From NCBI RefSeq assembly GCF_024359525.1, contig NZ_JAKZEU010000002.1, positions 1 through 64,000 of the forward strand: a stretch of DNA of 64,000 nucleotides, in the 5' to 3' direction. The DNA comes from Paracoccus albicereus (GTDB lineage Bacteria; Pseudomonadota; Alphaproteobacteria; Rhodobacterales; Rhodobacteraceae). The notes under the pieces were generated by a model. The model did not search any database. It was not told the DNA's origin and saw nothing but the letters and a program-made list of their open reading frames with translations. Of this stretch, positions 1 through 8,083 are shown piece by piece (positions within the stretch are counted from its first letter, which is position 1; the number at the start of each line of letters is the position of its first letter). The position numbers and the translations under genes were made by a program.

Positions 1-194
1 ATCTCAAAATCGAGGGATGGAACGTCGTCATCTCGGGCCACTCGCACAAGCCTAGCATCGGTGAAATCAGGGGCATACTCTGGCTGAACCCGGGCGCCGC
101 TGGCCCTCGGCGCTTCCGCCTGCCGATCACCTTCGCCTTTCTCTGGGAAGAAGCCGGTCGTCCCTGCGCCATCGTTCATCCGCTAGCTGAGTGA
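1..194 (+). CDS. YfcE/MJ0936-type metallophosphoesterase, C-terminal part (cut by window edge)
   Basis: The frame starting at base 3 encodes the last 63 residues of a calcineurin-like phosphoesterase and ends at TGA 192-194. It contains the metal-binding loop GHSHKP, followed by LNPGAAGPRRF, which is how YfcE/MJ0936-family phosphodiesterases end (normally NPGS...PR). Members are cytosolic phosphodiesterases with a di-metal centre. The N-terminal half lies outside the window, so the substrate cannot be judged. The family call is confident; the specific enzyme is not. Confidence 0.8.
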   Translation, partial: LKIEGWNVVISGHSHKPSIGEIRGILWLNPGAAGPRRFRLPITFAFLWEEAGRPCAIVHPLAE

Positions 195-463
195 TCCGCC
201 TCCGTCTGGACATGTTTGCCCATTGTTGACCGTCATCAGAGCATCAGCATAATAAAGGAAGCATCGGCGCGCAGACCCCGAGCCTTGATTCCAGCGTGGT
301 CTCAACACTGGCCCACTTCACTGGCGCGGCGGCCGCTGTTCCCGGTGCGCCTATCCCTTTCGGACCGAGATCACGCCTCGCATCGTCGATGGTCGCAGCG
401 GCGAACTCATTTCCGCGCGTCGGCGTTGTGTGACTACGCGCTCTGGGAAAGGCCAATTATTGA

Positions 464-763
464 TCCCTCGTCGTCTCGAGCGAGACGCCGGCACAGCAAG
501 ACGAGCGGAGCTATACCGGACAGACCTCGCACGAGAGCTACGCCACGACCTTGCAGCGCCTCCGGCCCGGCAACGCGGCAGAAATGGTCTCATGCCTGAT
601 TAGCGGGGACAATCCGGATCTAAAGCGATATGACGGCATCATATTCGCGGGCTCGCCCATCCAGATGCACAAGGGCGGCGCTGAAGCACGCGCGTCGGCT
701 CGGTTCACGGTCTTGGTGTTCGAAGCCGGGGTGCCCGCGCACCGGTCTCGGCAAAGGAGCTGA
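464..763 (+). pseudogene. Remnant of a class I glutamine amidotransferase-like protein
   Basis: After a stop at 461, the frame reads into a recognisable amidotransferase N-terminal half with segments such as LVVSSETPAQQDE, GQTSHESYATTLQRL and YDGIIFAGSPIQMH, then VFEAGVPA. In this family VFEAGVPA comes just before the nucleophile-elbow cysteine (GSCxGLQ). Here the frame instead runs into HRSRQRS and a stop. No start codon survives in frame and the catalytic Cys, His and Glu are gone, so the remnant is truncated at both ends. The family assignment is from motif memory. Upstream (195-460) no homology was recognised. Downstream (about 770-858) one frame ends with HVLHGMAHAFLNDEARR, which faintly resembles a dienelactone-hydrolase tail. 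Confidence 0.5.
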
Positions 764-861
764 CAGAGACCTGTTGTGAATTCTGTTGAAGAAACTCCGG
801 TTCACGTGCTCCACGGCATGGCTCATGCATTCTTGAACGATGAGGCACGGCGGCCGGCGCT

Positions 862-1596
862 CTAGCTCTGCCAAAGCCACCGACAGATCGCATCGATCGT
901 CGCGTGAAGCAGCAGGGTCAGAACGGCCAGGACCAGCAGGGCTGCAAACATCAGGTCGATCTTGGCACGCCCATTCGCCATGAGCATGAGGTAGCCAAGG
1001 CCTTGAGAGGCGCCGACCCATTCGCCGATGATCGCGCCGATGGGGGCGTAGACCGCCGCGAGCCGAAGTCCCGACGCGAAGCCGGGCAGGGCGGCAGGCA
1101 CCTGGACTCGCCAGAGGATCCTGCTTGGACGCGCCCCCATCACATGGGCAAGTTCGACCCAGGGGCGGGGCGTCCGCATCAGAGCGTCAAAGAAGGCCGA
1201 GGTCACGGGAAAGTATATGATAAGCAGCGCTGTCGCGACCTTCGGCCACAATCCGTAACCCAGCCACAGGGTCAGGATTGGTGCCAACGCAAAGACCGGC
1301 ACGGCCTGACTGAAGACCAGCATCGGTCGCATGACCGATCTGACCGCTGGAGAAGCAACGAGCACGATTCCCGACGCAAATCCCAAGGCTGAGCCAAGCG
1401 TCAGGCCAAGCAGGATCTCGACCGTCGTGACGAGCGCGTGCTCCGCGATGAGTTCCCGGCTGATCCACAGGGTTGCGAAGACACGCCCAGGGCCGGGCAG
1501 AATGAAAGCGGGGAGATCGCCAAGCGTCACGACAAGTTGCCAGACAGCGAGCGCCGACAGTGCCATGACGGAGATGCGCGAAACCCGCTTCATCAT
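862..1596 (-). CDS. thiX: ABC transporter permease for thiamine pyrimidine precursor (ThiX-like)
   Basis: This is a 244-residue inner-membrane permease of the BPD_transp_1 family (SsuC/TauC/ThiX type). It starts with a hydrophobic segment and has about six membrane spans. The EAA-type coupling loop reads ELAHVMGARPSRILW. It is the last gene of a minus-strand operon; its ATG overlaps the thiZ stop by 4 bases, which suggests translational coupling. The TPP riboswitch at the head of the operon and the NMT1/THI5-like binding protein support import of HMP or a related pyrimidine. A decayed relative of this permease lies at 31555-31768. Confidence 0.85.
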   Translation of the reverse strand: MMKRVSRISVMALSALAVWQLVVTLGDLPAFILPGPGRVFATLWISRELIAEHALVTTVEILLGLTLGSALGFASGIVLVASPAVRSVMRPMLVFSQAVPVFALAPILTLWLGYGLWPKVATALLIIYFPVTSAFFDALMRTPRPWVELAHVMGARPSRILWRVQVPAALPGFASGLRLAAVYAPIGAIIGEWVGASQGLGYLMLMANGRAKIDLMFAALLVLAVLTLLLHATIDAICRWLWQS

Positions 1597-2318
1597 GCCG
1601 CCATCAGCAGCCGCAATAGGTGCCCCTGAAACAGGAGGGTGGCGTCTGCATCGTATGGACGCGGCGTCGCGCTCTGCGGCGGAGTGATTGCGGAGATACC
1701 GGCCCGCGTCATCAGCAGCACCCTGTCACCCAATCGTGCCGCCTCTGCGGCATCGTGGGTGATATGCAGAACCGTTCGATCAGACAGCAGTTCAGCTGAC
1801 AGATCCTGCATCAAGCCACGTGACCTCGCGTCGAGCGCAGAGAAAGGTTCGTCCAGCAGCACGACCGGCCGATCCTCCATCAGGGTGCGGGCCAAGGCTA
1901 CGCGCTGCCGCTGACCGCCGGAAAGCGCAGCTGGCTTTTTTCCGGCATGACCAGTCAACCCGACCAGACGCAGCATCTCGCGCGCCCGATCGCGATCAGG
2001 GGCCGCACCGCGAAGACGGGCGCCGAGGATCACGTTGCCCAAGGCATCGAGCCACGGCAGCAGCAGGTCGTTTTGCGCCATCAGGGCCACACGTCCATGA
2101 AGCGGTGCGCCATCGCTTGTCGCGATTTCGCCCTTAAAATCGACCCCATCATCGAGGCCGGCGAGCAAACGCAGGATCGTCGATTTGCCCACACCTGAAG
2201 GCCCAAGCAAGCAGGACCATCCACCTGCGGGGACCTCGAACGAAAGGGAGCTGAAGATCGGCACGCCAGCGATTGACGCGTGTCCGAAAATTCGCAGCGC
2301 GGGAGCGCTCATCTCCAT
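1593..2318 (-). CDS. thiZ: ABC transporter ATP-binding protein (ThiZ-like)
   Basis: This 241-residue cytosolic ATPase energises the ThiXYZ importer. Walker A is LLGPSGVGKST, the Q-loop is in MAQNDLLLPW, the signature is LSGGQRQRVALART, Walker B is VVLLDEPFSALD, and the H-loop is ITHDAAEA. The length is normal for nitrate/sulfonate/HMP-type ATPases. The start is ambiguous: ATG 2318 or ATG 2312 are both possible and neither has a strong Shine-Dalgarno. It lies between thiY (73-bp gap) and thiX (4-bp overlap) in the TPP-controlled operon. Confidence 0.85.
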   Translation of the reverse strand: MEMSAPALRIFGHASIAGVPIFSSLSFEVPAGGWSCLLGPSGVGKSTILRLLAGLDDGVDFKGEIATSDGAPLHGRVALMAQNDLLLPWLDALGNVILGARLRGAAPDRDRAREMLRLVGLTGHAGKKPAALSGGQRQRVALARTLMEDRPVVLLDEPFSALDARSRGLMQDLSAELLSDRTVLHITHDAAEAARLGDRVLLMTRAGISAITPPQSATPRPYDADATLLFQGHLLRLLMAA

Positions 2319-2391
2319 TGAACCATGGCCCTGAGACTGCTGTCGATCTGCGCCGAACGTCCGAGCCCTCCAGTGACCTTACCGGTGACGC

Positions 2392-3579
2392 TCATTCTGC
2401 CCCCAGATCGACGGCCAAGGCCGAGACCGGGCGCGTGCCCTCGATCAGCCCCATCTCCTCGAGAAACGCCTCGAACCGGATATAGCGCCCCTGATCGAGA
2501 GCTTCGGGACGCAGGGCAAAGCGCGGGATCGTGTCGATCCAGGCGCGTTCGTTTAACTCGTCCTGCAATTCGGCCGAGGTGCCCGCAAATACTTTCCAGC
2601 TTTCCTGCGGATGGTTGACGATGAACTGGGTCGCCCTCTCCGTCGCAGAAAGAAAACGGCGGATCGCATCGCCGTCCATCGTGTCTGGATTGGCAACGTA
2701 GATCAGCTCGTCATAGGTCGGCACGCCTTCCTCTTCGGGATAGAAACAGCGGCCGGCGACACCCTCGATCTCCATCTGATTGAGTTCGAAATTGCGGAAG
2801 GCGCCGATGACCGCATCGACCTGACCTGACATGAGCGACGGCGAAAGTGACCAGTTGACGCTGACCATCTCGACATCTTCGGTGCTCAGATCGGCTTGGT
2901 CCAGCATCGCCGATAGCAGAGCCTCCTCGAAACCTGAGACCGAGAAACCGATCCTGCGGTTCCTCAGATCTGCGATCTCATCGATTGGTCCTTCATCGAG
3001 CACCAGCAGACAGTTGAGGGGCGTCGCGACAAGAGTGCCCACCCTGATCAGAGGCAGTCCCTCGGCCACCTGGAGGTGCAGTTGCGGCTGATACGAAATG
3101 GCGATGTCGGCGCGTCCCGTGGCGGCCATTTTTGGCGGGTCGGCCGGATCGGCCGGCGCGATCACTTCGACCTCCAGCCCAGCCTCGGCGAAGTAGCCCA
3201 CCTCCTGGGCGATGATGATTGGGCCATGGTCTGGATTCACGAACCAGTCGAGCACGACGGTCATCTTGTCCTGCGCGGTGGCAGGGGTTGCAGTGAGGAT
3301 CGCGACAGCGGTTAGGCCGACGTTCAGGGGTCTCCGACACCGTCGCCAGTGGACGCTGGAAAGGAATGCTCTTCCAATTTCGGTAAGCCATTGAGCAGAT
3401 GCGTGTAGGTGTCTGTGTTGATGCCTGAAGGTCACGGCCTGCTGATCATTGTCGGGAAGAGGGTTCGTCAGCCATGAGATCGGCACCGTAAAGCGCGCAG
3501 GCCGCAAAACGGATAATTGCGACAAGATGCTTCGGATCAAGCGAAGCTTGCAGTAGTCGGAGTGCGGAAGGGACGTCAT
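2392..3579 (-). CDS. thiY: Thiamine pyrimidine precursor-binding protein (ThiY, NMT1/THI5-like)
   Basis: This is the periplasmic substrate-binding protein of the HMP importer. The mature domain (about 300 residues, from DKMTVVLDWFVNPDHGP onward) is a typical NMT1/THI5-like domain. ATG 3579 was chosen because AAGGAGG lies 5 nt upstream, just after the TPP aptamer. The oddity is that the signal-peptide-like stretch (RRPLNVGLTAVAILTATPATAQ) begins only near residue 88. It is preceded by about 85 residues that are not hydrophobic and match nothing I know. The N-terminus may carry an in-frame insertion that separates the start (MTSL) from its signal peptide, or translation may begin later from a weak non-ATG codon. 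Export is therefore uncertain. Confidence 0.75.
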   Translation of the reverse strand: MTSLPHSDYCKLRLIRSILSQLSVLRPARFTVPISWLTNPLPDNDQQAVTFRHQHRHLHASAQWLTEIGRAFLSSVHWRRCRRPLNVGLTAVAILTATPATAQDKMTVVLDWFVNPDHGPIIIAQEVGYFAEAGLEVEVIAPADPADPPKMAATGRADIAISYQPQLHLQVAEGLPLIRVGTLVATPLNCLLVLDEGPIDEIADLRNRRIGFSVSGFEEALLSAMLDQADLSTEDVEMVSVNWSLSPSLMSGQVDAVIGAFRNFELNQMEIEGVAGRCFYPEEEGVPTYDELIYVANPDTMDGDAIRRFLSATERATQFIVNHPQESWKVFAGTSAELQDELNERAWIDTIPRFALRPEALDQGRYIRFEAFLEEMGLIEGTRPVSALAVDLGAE

Positions 3580-3651
3580 CAATTCCTCCTTCCGGCAGGG
3601 ATGGAGGAAACACAAAGAACCGGCTGCCAGCCAAGGGCTTCATCGTGCTCC

Positions 3652-3726
3652 GTTCCCTACGCCGGCATTGCCCGGATCAGGTTCGATGGGTCAGCTTGCG
3701 CCTCTCAGCCCTGACGGGCACCCCAA
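3652..3726 (-). promoter_or_regulatory. TPP riboswitch (THI element)
   Basis: On the minus strand the conserved aptamer blocks occur in order: GGGGTGCCC, CTGAGAGG, ACCC, then GAACCTGATCCGGGCAATGC and GCGTAGGGA. These form P1, P2/P3 and P4/P5 of the thiamine-pyrophosphate aptamer. It ends about 75 nt before the thiY Shine-Dalgarno. In proteobacteria such elements usually sequester the ribosome-binding site or attenuate transcription when TPP is bound, so thiYZX is expected to be switched off in thiamine-replete cells. Confidence 0.93.
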
Positions 3727-3829
3727 CGGATCTGACTGACGCTAGCAGCGAGCGAATTCCGCTTCAACCCTGAGCAGGGACGCGCTTCGAGAGGCGAGCG
3801 TGAATCATAGTGAGGCACGCTACCGGCCC
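3665..3829. repeat. Copy A of a 165-bp duplicated thi leader
   Basis: This segment (most of the TPP aptamer plus about 105 bp upstream of it) aligns without gaps to 11277-11441. I counted about ten mismatches in 165 positions. Copy A has the complete aptamer and a functional-looking downstream operon. From here to 4008 (toward the IS element) I see no gene on either strand that I can support. Confidence 0.85.
3739..3767 (-). promoter_or_regulatory. Candidate promoter of the thi operon
   Basis: On the minus strand TTGAAG (3767-3762) and TAGCGT (3744-3739) are separated by 17 nt, and the predicted start falls just before the TPP aptamer. Both hexamers and the spacing are conserved in the second copy of this leader at 11277-11441. 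The match to sigma-70 hexamers is moderate. Confidence 0.4.
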
Positions 3830-4008
3830 ATTGCTGCCGTTTGCCGGTCGGTCGATTGTTGCAGCGCGGCTTCACCGAACTGGACACTATCGCTTCGCGC
3901 AGCATTTCACCGGTCAATAGGCCGCAGTGCGGGACGAAGTTGTCATTCGCACGCGGCTCTCTGGGAACCTTGATGCCGTTCTCTGTTACATCGCAAACGG
4001 GAGGAACT

Positions 4009-4032
4009 ATGAAATTTGTTGTTCTCGGCTGA
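4009..4032 (+). pseudogene. 5' end of an unknown gene interrupted by an IS3-type element
   Basis: A good Shine-Dalgarno (GGGAGGAACT) precedes ATG 4009, which opens the reading MKFVVLG and then stops at TGA 4030-4032. That TGA is also the first triplet of the IS terminus TGACGTCGCCCCC. The simplest reading is that an IS inserted after codon 7 of a gene whose remainder is no longer adjacent. MKFVVLG followed by a glycine-rich turn is a common start of Rossmann-fold proteins, but seven residues cannot identify a family. Confidence 0.4.
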
Positions 4033-4693
4033 CGTCGCCCCCAACTTCTATCCAGCGTCAAGTAGACTCGGGCGGTTGGTTTTGGTCGAGCTGGCCGGGG
4101 TGAGCGGTGGAGGCAGGCGCGGAGCTGGTCATTTAGCGGAGCGGCAGATCCCGTCGCGGATTAAAGGTGTCGGCATATTCGGCAGGGGTTATCCAACCCA
4201 GCCGCGAGTGAGGCCGCTGCAGATTGTAACCTGCCCGCCAAGACGCCACGGTGGCCCGGTCGTGAGCAAGCGATGGGAAGAGCGTTTCATTGAGCAGTTC
4301 CTCTCGCAACCGGCCATTGAAGCTCTCGATGAAGGCATTCTCGATCGGCTTGCCACGGGCAATGTAGTGCCAGTCGATCCCCATTCGGTCAGCGAAGCCC
4401 AGGATCGCGTTGGACGTGAACTCGGTCCCATTATCGCTGACGATCATCTTGGGTTGCCGTCAGCGGGCCATGAGGGTCTCCAGCTCTCTGGCAAAACGCA
4501 GACCAGACAGCGAAGTGTCTGCCATTAAGGTCAGGCATTCGCGTGTGCAGTCATCAACCACCGTCAGCACCCTGAAGCGCCGACCGTCCGTCATCTGGTC
4601 AGAGACGAAGACCAAAGACCATCGAGCGTTTGGCGCGATTGGGATCAGTAACCACGGCCTCCTCGAGCTGGGCGACCTGTGCCGACTTTGCAC
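4030..4693 (-). mobile_element. Truncated IS3-family (IS51/IS407 group) element with dead transposase
   Basis: The left terminus TGACGTCGCCCCC resembles IS407-group ends. The minus strand (4693 to 4133) encodes the C-terminal integrase core of OrfB, with WSLVFVSDQMTDGRRFR, TVVDDCTRECL, SDNGTEF and [16 protein letters not shown], ending NPRRDLPLR. The DDE residues are recognisable (D in VVDDC, D in SDNGTE, E in ENAFIESF). An in-frame TGA at 4460-4462 splits the frame, and OrfA, the OrfB N-terminus and the right end are missing beyond about 4640-4693. The element cannot move by itself. Confidence 0.85.
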
Positions 4694-4888
4694 GCCGGTT
4701 CCGCCATGAAGCCGAACCGGGCCGGCGTGACACCCGTCAGCGACACGGCAGAATAATCGTTAATCTCTCGAACATTTCGTCCGAACGCCTGTTTACGAGA
4801 CGCACCTCTTTGGAGGGCAGCCAATTCAGGAGGGCGCGATGGCACGCTACGATGTCGGGCCGGACCATCCTCATAAACGGAGACCGAC

Positions 4889-5389
4889 ATGGCGTTGATG
4901 ACGATTATCAGCTCGCTCGACGAGCTGTATACACACCGGCTTCAGGACATCTATTACGCGGAAAAGCAGATCGTGAAGAGCCTGCCGAAGATGATCGAGA
5001 ACGCGCGGAACGATCGACTGAAGTCAGGGCTGGAAAAGCACCTGAGAGAGACGGAAACCCACGTCGAACGGTTGGAAGAGGTCTTCAGCCTGCACGGTGA
5101 AAAGGCCGAGGCCGTCGAATGCCCGGCGATCGACGGCATCATTGAGGAAGCCGATCATCTGGCAGGCGAGGTCGAGGAGGGCGATGTGCTTGATGCTGCG
5201 ATCATCGCCTCGGCACAGGCGGTCGAGCATTACGAGATCACGCGTTACGGAACACTCGTAGCTTGGGCGCAAGAGCTTGGGCATGACGACGCGGCCAGCC
5301 TGCTGCGTCAGAACCTCGATGATGAGTATGGCGCCGATCAGACGCTGAACGATCTTGCGCAGGAACGGATCAACCGTCGCGCAGGCTGA
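4889..5389 (+). CDS. DUF892 (YciE/YciF-like) ferritin-fold stress protein
   Basis: The 166-residue protein matches the DUF892 family, which are four-helix ferritin-like proteins. It has SLDELYTHRLQDIYYAEKQI, the metal-ligand-like helices KHLRETETHVERLE and AQAVEHYEITRYGTL, and the late DEYGADQTLNDLA. Family members are induced by osmotic, desiccation or general stress and are thought to bind iron. Length is normal, and GGAGA lies upstream of the ATG. A paralogue is at 15000-15488. The neighbouring EcfG-type sigma factor is a plausible regulator (inference). Confidence 0.85.
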   Translation: MALMTIISSLDELYTHRLQDIYYAEKQIVKSLPKMIENARNDRLKSGLEKHLRETETHVERLEEVFSLHGEKAEAVECPAIDGIIEEADHLAGEVEEGDVLDAAIIASAQAVEHYEITRYGTLVAWAQELGHDDAASLLRQNLDDEYGADQTLNDLAQERINRRAG

Positions 5390-5597
5390 ACGATACAATT
5401 TACCATTGCGGGCGAGGGTCCAGGGCACTCGCAGCCTCGGTCAATCCTCCCCGCCTAACAGGCTTTCGGACACACGGTACACCCAAGTTCTCTCGCGAGC
5501 CGCCAATCCAGTGGGTCGATCGCAAAATTAACACCATGATCGAGAAATATCACTCCGAAATGGAAACAAAGAAGTCGGTTTGGCTTTGTCTCGCACA

Positions 5598-5699
5598 ATG
5601 GACGAGATTCGATCTGAACCTGTGAGCGACAGAATGAAAGCCCTTGCCGATGCATTGCAGGCTGCGCTCGACAAGGCTTCAAACGCAAGCGACGCCTGA
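5598..5699 (+). CDS. Very short NepR-like ORF (putative anti-sigma factor)
   Basis: This 33-codon ORF reads MDEIRSEPVSDRMKALADAL followed by QAALDKASNASDA. The segment EPVSDRMKALADAL resembles the helix of NepR anti-sigma factors (consensus EPVPDRFLDLLRQLD), and it lies 92 bp upstream of an ECF15/EcfG-type sigma gene, the standard nepR position. It is shorter than usual NepR proteins (about 45-70 residues). In-frame TTG codons at 5580 and 5586 would lengthen it slightly. There is no strong ribosome site. It could be a minimal or N-terminally eroded NepR, or chance. Confidence 0.42.
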   Translation: MDEIRSEPVSDRMKALADALQAALDKASNASDA

Positions 5700-5791
5700 C
5701 GACTCTCCAGTTGGCTCCCTGATATTTGTTATGGTTACAGCTATATACAGCAGGCTGCGGACGAGTTTAATGTGACCCAATAGGGTGTTCC

Positions 5792-6259
5792 ATGTCCGAT
5801 GACATTCTGAGCCTCACACCGTCCCTTCGCGCCTATTCGCGGGTTTTATGCCGCAACAGGTCCGATGCAGAGGATCTCGTGCAGGAAACCCTGCTTCGTG
5901 CGATCGAATACGCTCATCAGTACAGGCCCGGCACGAATCTCCGCGCCTGGATGTTCAAGATCATGCGCAACCTGTTCTTTACCCAATGCCGAAAATCGGC
6001 ACGTGAAAGGACAGGAAGCATCGATTGCGCGTCCGAGCGTGTCAGCGTCGGTCCGGGTCAGGAATGGCACATGATGGCGCTGGAAGTTCGCGGCGTGCTC
6101 GACAAGATGCCGTCTCATTATCGCAATACCATCGTCCTGGTTGGAGCTCTGGGCGTGAGCTACCTCGATGCTGCGGAACTGCTGGATTGCGATATCGGCA
6201 CGATCAAGAGCCGTATGAACCGCGCGCGCGGCATCCTGCGGACGGAGCTTGAGCTTTAA
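5792..6259 (+). CDS. ECF sigma factor of the EcfG/ECF15 type
   Basis: The 155-residue protein has sigma region 2 (LRAYSRVLCRNRSDAEDLVQ, ETLLRAIEYAHQY, MFKIMRNLFF) and region 4 (DKMPSHYRNTIVLVGALGVS, then CDIGTIKSRMNRAR). The spacing and motifs match ECF15, the alphaproteobacterial general stress sigma that NepR sequesters and PhyR releases. No PhyR is in the window. Likely targets nearby are the DUF892, DUF883, DUF1469 and DUF3618 genes at 12751-15488 (inference). Confidence 0.85.
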   Translation: MSDDILSLTPSLRAYSRVLCRNRSDAEDLVQETLLRAIEYAHQYRPGTNLRAWMFKIMRNLFFTQCRKSARERTGSIDCASERVSVGPGQEWHMMALEVRGVLDKMPSHYRNTIVLVGALGVSYLDAAELLDCDIGTIKSRMNRARGILRTELEL

Positions 6260-6338
6260 TTCTGAAGGCCACCCCTGAGTGTCGATGCGCGAAGATAGGT
6301 AATCTGCAATTCCCTGCTTATCCGGCAGCCCGTCCGTT

Positions 6339-6486
6339 TCAGGTTCGACCGGGCGACGGCACGGCCCCGGTCATTTCGGTCAAGGCCGCGTCGATTTTCT
6401 TCGGCAGGTAAAGATAGTCCCATTCGAAGTGATCGGCTTTCAGCAGGGCGCCGAAATCCGGCACGTGCACGCGTCCCGACACCCAC
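6339..6486 (-). pseudogene. C-terminal remnant of an unidentified protein
   Basis: On the minus strand a frame ends with HVPDFGALLKADHFEWDYLY, then LPKKIDAALTEMTG and a stop at 6339. Its composition looks like real protein, and the opposite frames here do not. It loses coherence near 6486-6495, exactly where the oppositely oriented LysR remnant begins. The likely history is that two divergent genes each lost their 5' part in one deletion. I do not recognise the family. Confidence 0.4.
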
Positions 6487-7413
6487 GTGCAGACGTTCTC
6501 TACCCGCAATGCCTTACACCGGCTCAGGGTCTCGCAATCCGCCGTTAGCCATGTGATCCGGCGGCTTGAGGACCGGATCGGCGTGCGGCTCTTGAACCGC
6601 TCCTCGCGCAAGGTCAGCCTGAGCGATGCGGGCGAACAATTGCTCGGCGCGGTTAGTCCGGGGTTCCAGCAACTCGGCGCGCGGATCGAAGAATTGCGGA
6701 CCATGGGGGAAAGACCGTCGGGCCTGATCCGGATCACGTCCAGCATTCCCGCCACCCGCGACTTCCTGTGGCCGATCGTCTCGCAGATGGTCCGCGACGA
6801 TCCTGACATCCGCGTCGAAATCAGCAGTGAAGGCAGGCTGTCTGATCTAGCCGATGATCGGTTCGATTGCGCCATCCGCCTTGGGGAGCATCTGGGTCCC
6901 GACATGATCGCCGTGCCGATCGGGCCGCAGCTTCAGATGGCGGCCGTTGCCTCACAGGGTTATCTCGCGACCCGCAGGACGCCCGCGCATCCGGACGACC
7001 TGGACGGGCACGATTGCATCCTGATGCGCCATCGCTTGAACGGGCCGATCTATGATTGGGAGTTCGAGATCGAGGGCGCCGACGTTGTGAAGAAGTTGGC
7101 CTGACCCTTTATCCTCAACGATCCGGGGGTTGTCCTGACTGCCGCGCGTGCCGGCCACGGAATCGGCTTCCTGCCCCTGCCAGAGGTCATGGCCGATCTG
7201 GACACAGGCCGACTGGGGCGCGTCCTCGCGACCTTCTATCCGCCGTTTGACGGCTGTCATCTGTGCTACATGGGCCGTCGAAACCTGAGTTCGGCGCTTC
7301 GGGTGTTGGTCGATCGCCTGAATTGCGGTCAGATACGTTGGGAGGCAGTGCAGGACGCTCAGGTTTTTGTCGGATATATGCAGTCGATGCTTTATGTAGA
7401 AGTTAGTCAGTAA
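6487..7413 (+). pseudogene. LysR-type regulator, truncated at the N-terminus and stopped by TGA
   Basis: The reading contains the LysR recognition helix (RVSQSAVSHVIRRLEDRIG) and most of the substrate-binding domain. The first helix of the HTH (normally F..va..gSF..AA..L) is missing, so the GTG at 6487 is only the edge of a truncation. An in-frame TGA at 7102-7104 interrupts the domain. The same frame continues with FILNDPGVVLTAARAGHGIG and runs to TAA 7411-7413. LysR proteins are about 300 residues; here about 205 precede the stop. It is almost certainly non-functional. Confidence 0.8.
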
Positions 7414-7512
7414 ACGGCCCAGAACTGCCGTTCGCCAAGCTGGCCATCGCTGCGGCGCAGCTTCACCAGACCGGCCATTCATTCATCGTGCGGCATTTTC
7501 GGAGGGTGAAGG

Positions 7513-8070
7513 TCAGCAGTGCGGGACTTTCCTGACTTTCGCTGCGACTGCGCGGTGTAAGATTTGTGTAGTGCCCCCTCGGCGATCCTGAGATCGGTGC
7601 CTTCGGGCAGCCTCGTAGCTGGAGAAGATTTCTGTCCTGCCATCTCCGAGGATCAGGAACACATCGTAGGCTTCCCGCTCATCCTCTGGTCCCATGCCCG
7701 GTGATCCGTAAGGCATCCCGGGCACGGCGAGACCGACGGCATTGGGGCGCTCGGATAGCAGCCGTCGAATGTCGGCCGTCGGCACGTGTCCTTCGATCAT
7801 GTAGCCCTCGATTTCGCCGGTGTGGCAGGAGGTCATGTTCTGAGGAATGCCGTTCTCGAGCTTGTGCCGGATCAGGAGGGTGCCGAAGCTGCGCTCTGTG
7901 GTGACTGTGAAGCCGTCCTCCTTCAGAAGCTCGATCCAGGCCGTGCAGCAGCCGCAATTTGGATCTTTCAGGACGTGGATCGCGGGAGAGCTTTGAGACG
8001 GTCCGGCGGTTGGCGCTGTCGCGGCGAAGCACGCGGCGGAAGCCATCATGGCGCGGCGGGTGAGGATCAT
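7513..8070 (-). CDS. DUF411 metal-binding exported protein
   Basis: This 185-residue protein starts with a Tat/Sec-like signal (MILTRRAMMASAACFAATAP). The DUF411 domain follows, with the CGCC motif in LKDPNCGCCTAWIELLK, and then SCHTGEIEGYMIEGHVP, which contains a further Cys and His. DUF411 proteins occur in metal-resistance operons and probably bind a soft metal in the periplasm. It starts 13 bp after the efflux ATPase stop with a strong GAAGGAG site, so the two are co-transcribed. The last 30 residues after FSSYEAA are basic and look like read-through past the usual end. Confidence 0.8.
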   Translation of the reverse strand: MILTRRAMMASAACFAATAPTAGPSQSSPAIHVLKDPNCGCCTAWIELLKEDGFTVTTERSFGTLLIRHKLENGIPQNMTSCHTGEIEGYMIEGHVPTADIRRLLSERPNAVGLAVPGMPYGSPGMGPEDEREAYDVFLILGDGRTEIFSSYEAARRHRSQDRRGGTTQILHRAVAAKVRKVPHC

Positions 8071-8083
8071 CGGTGTCTCCTTC

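Noticed and set aside
5455..5688. 77-codon minus-strand ORF before the sigma gene
   Set aside because: It has no ribosome site or family resemblance, and it overlaps the NepR-like ORF, which makes better sense.
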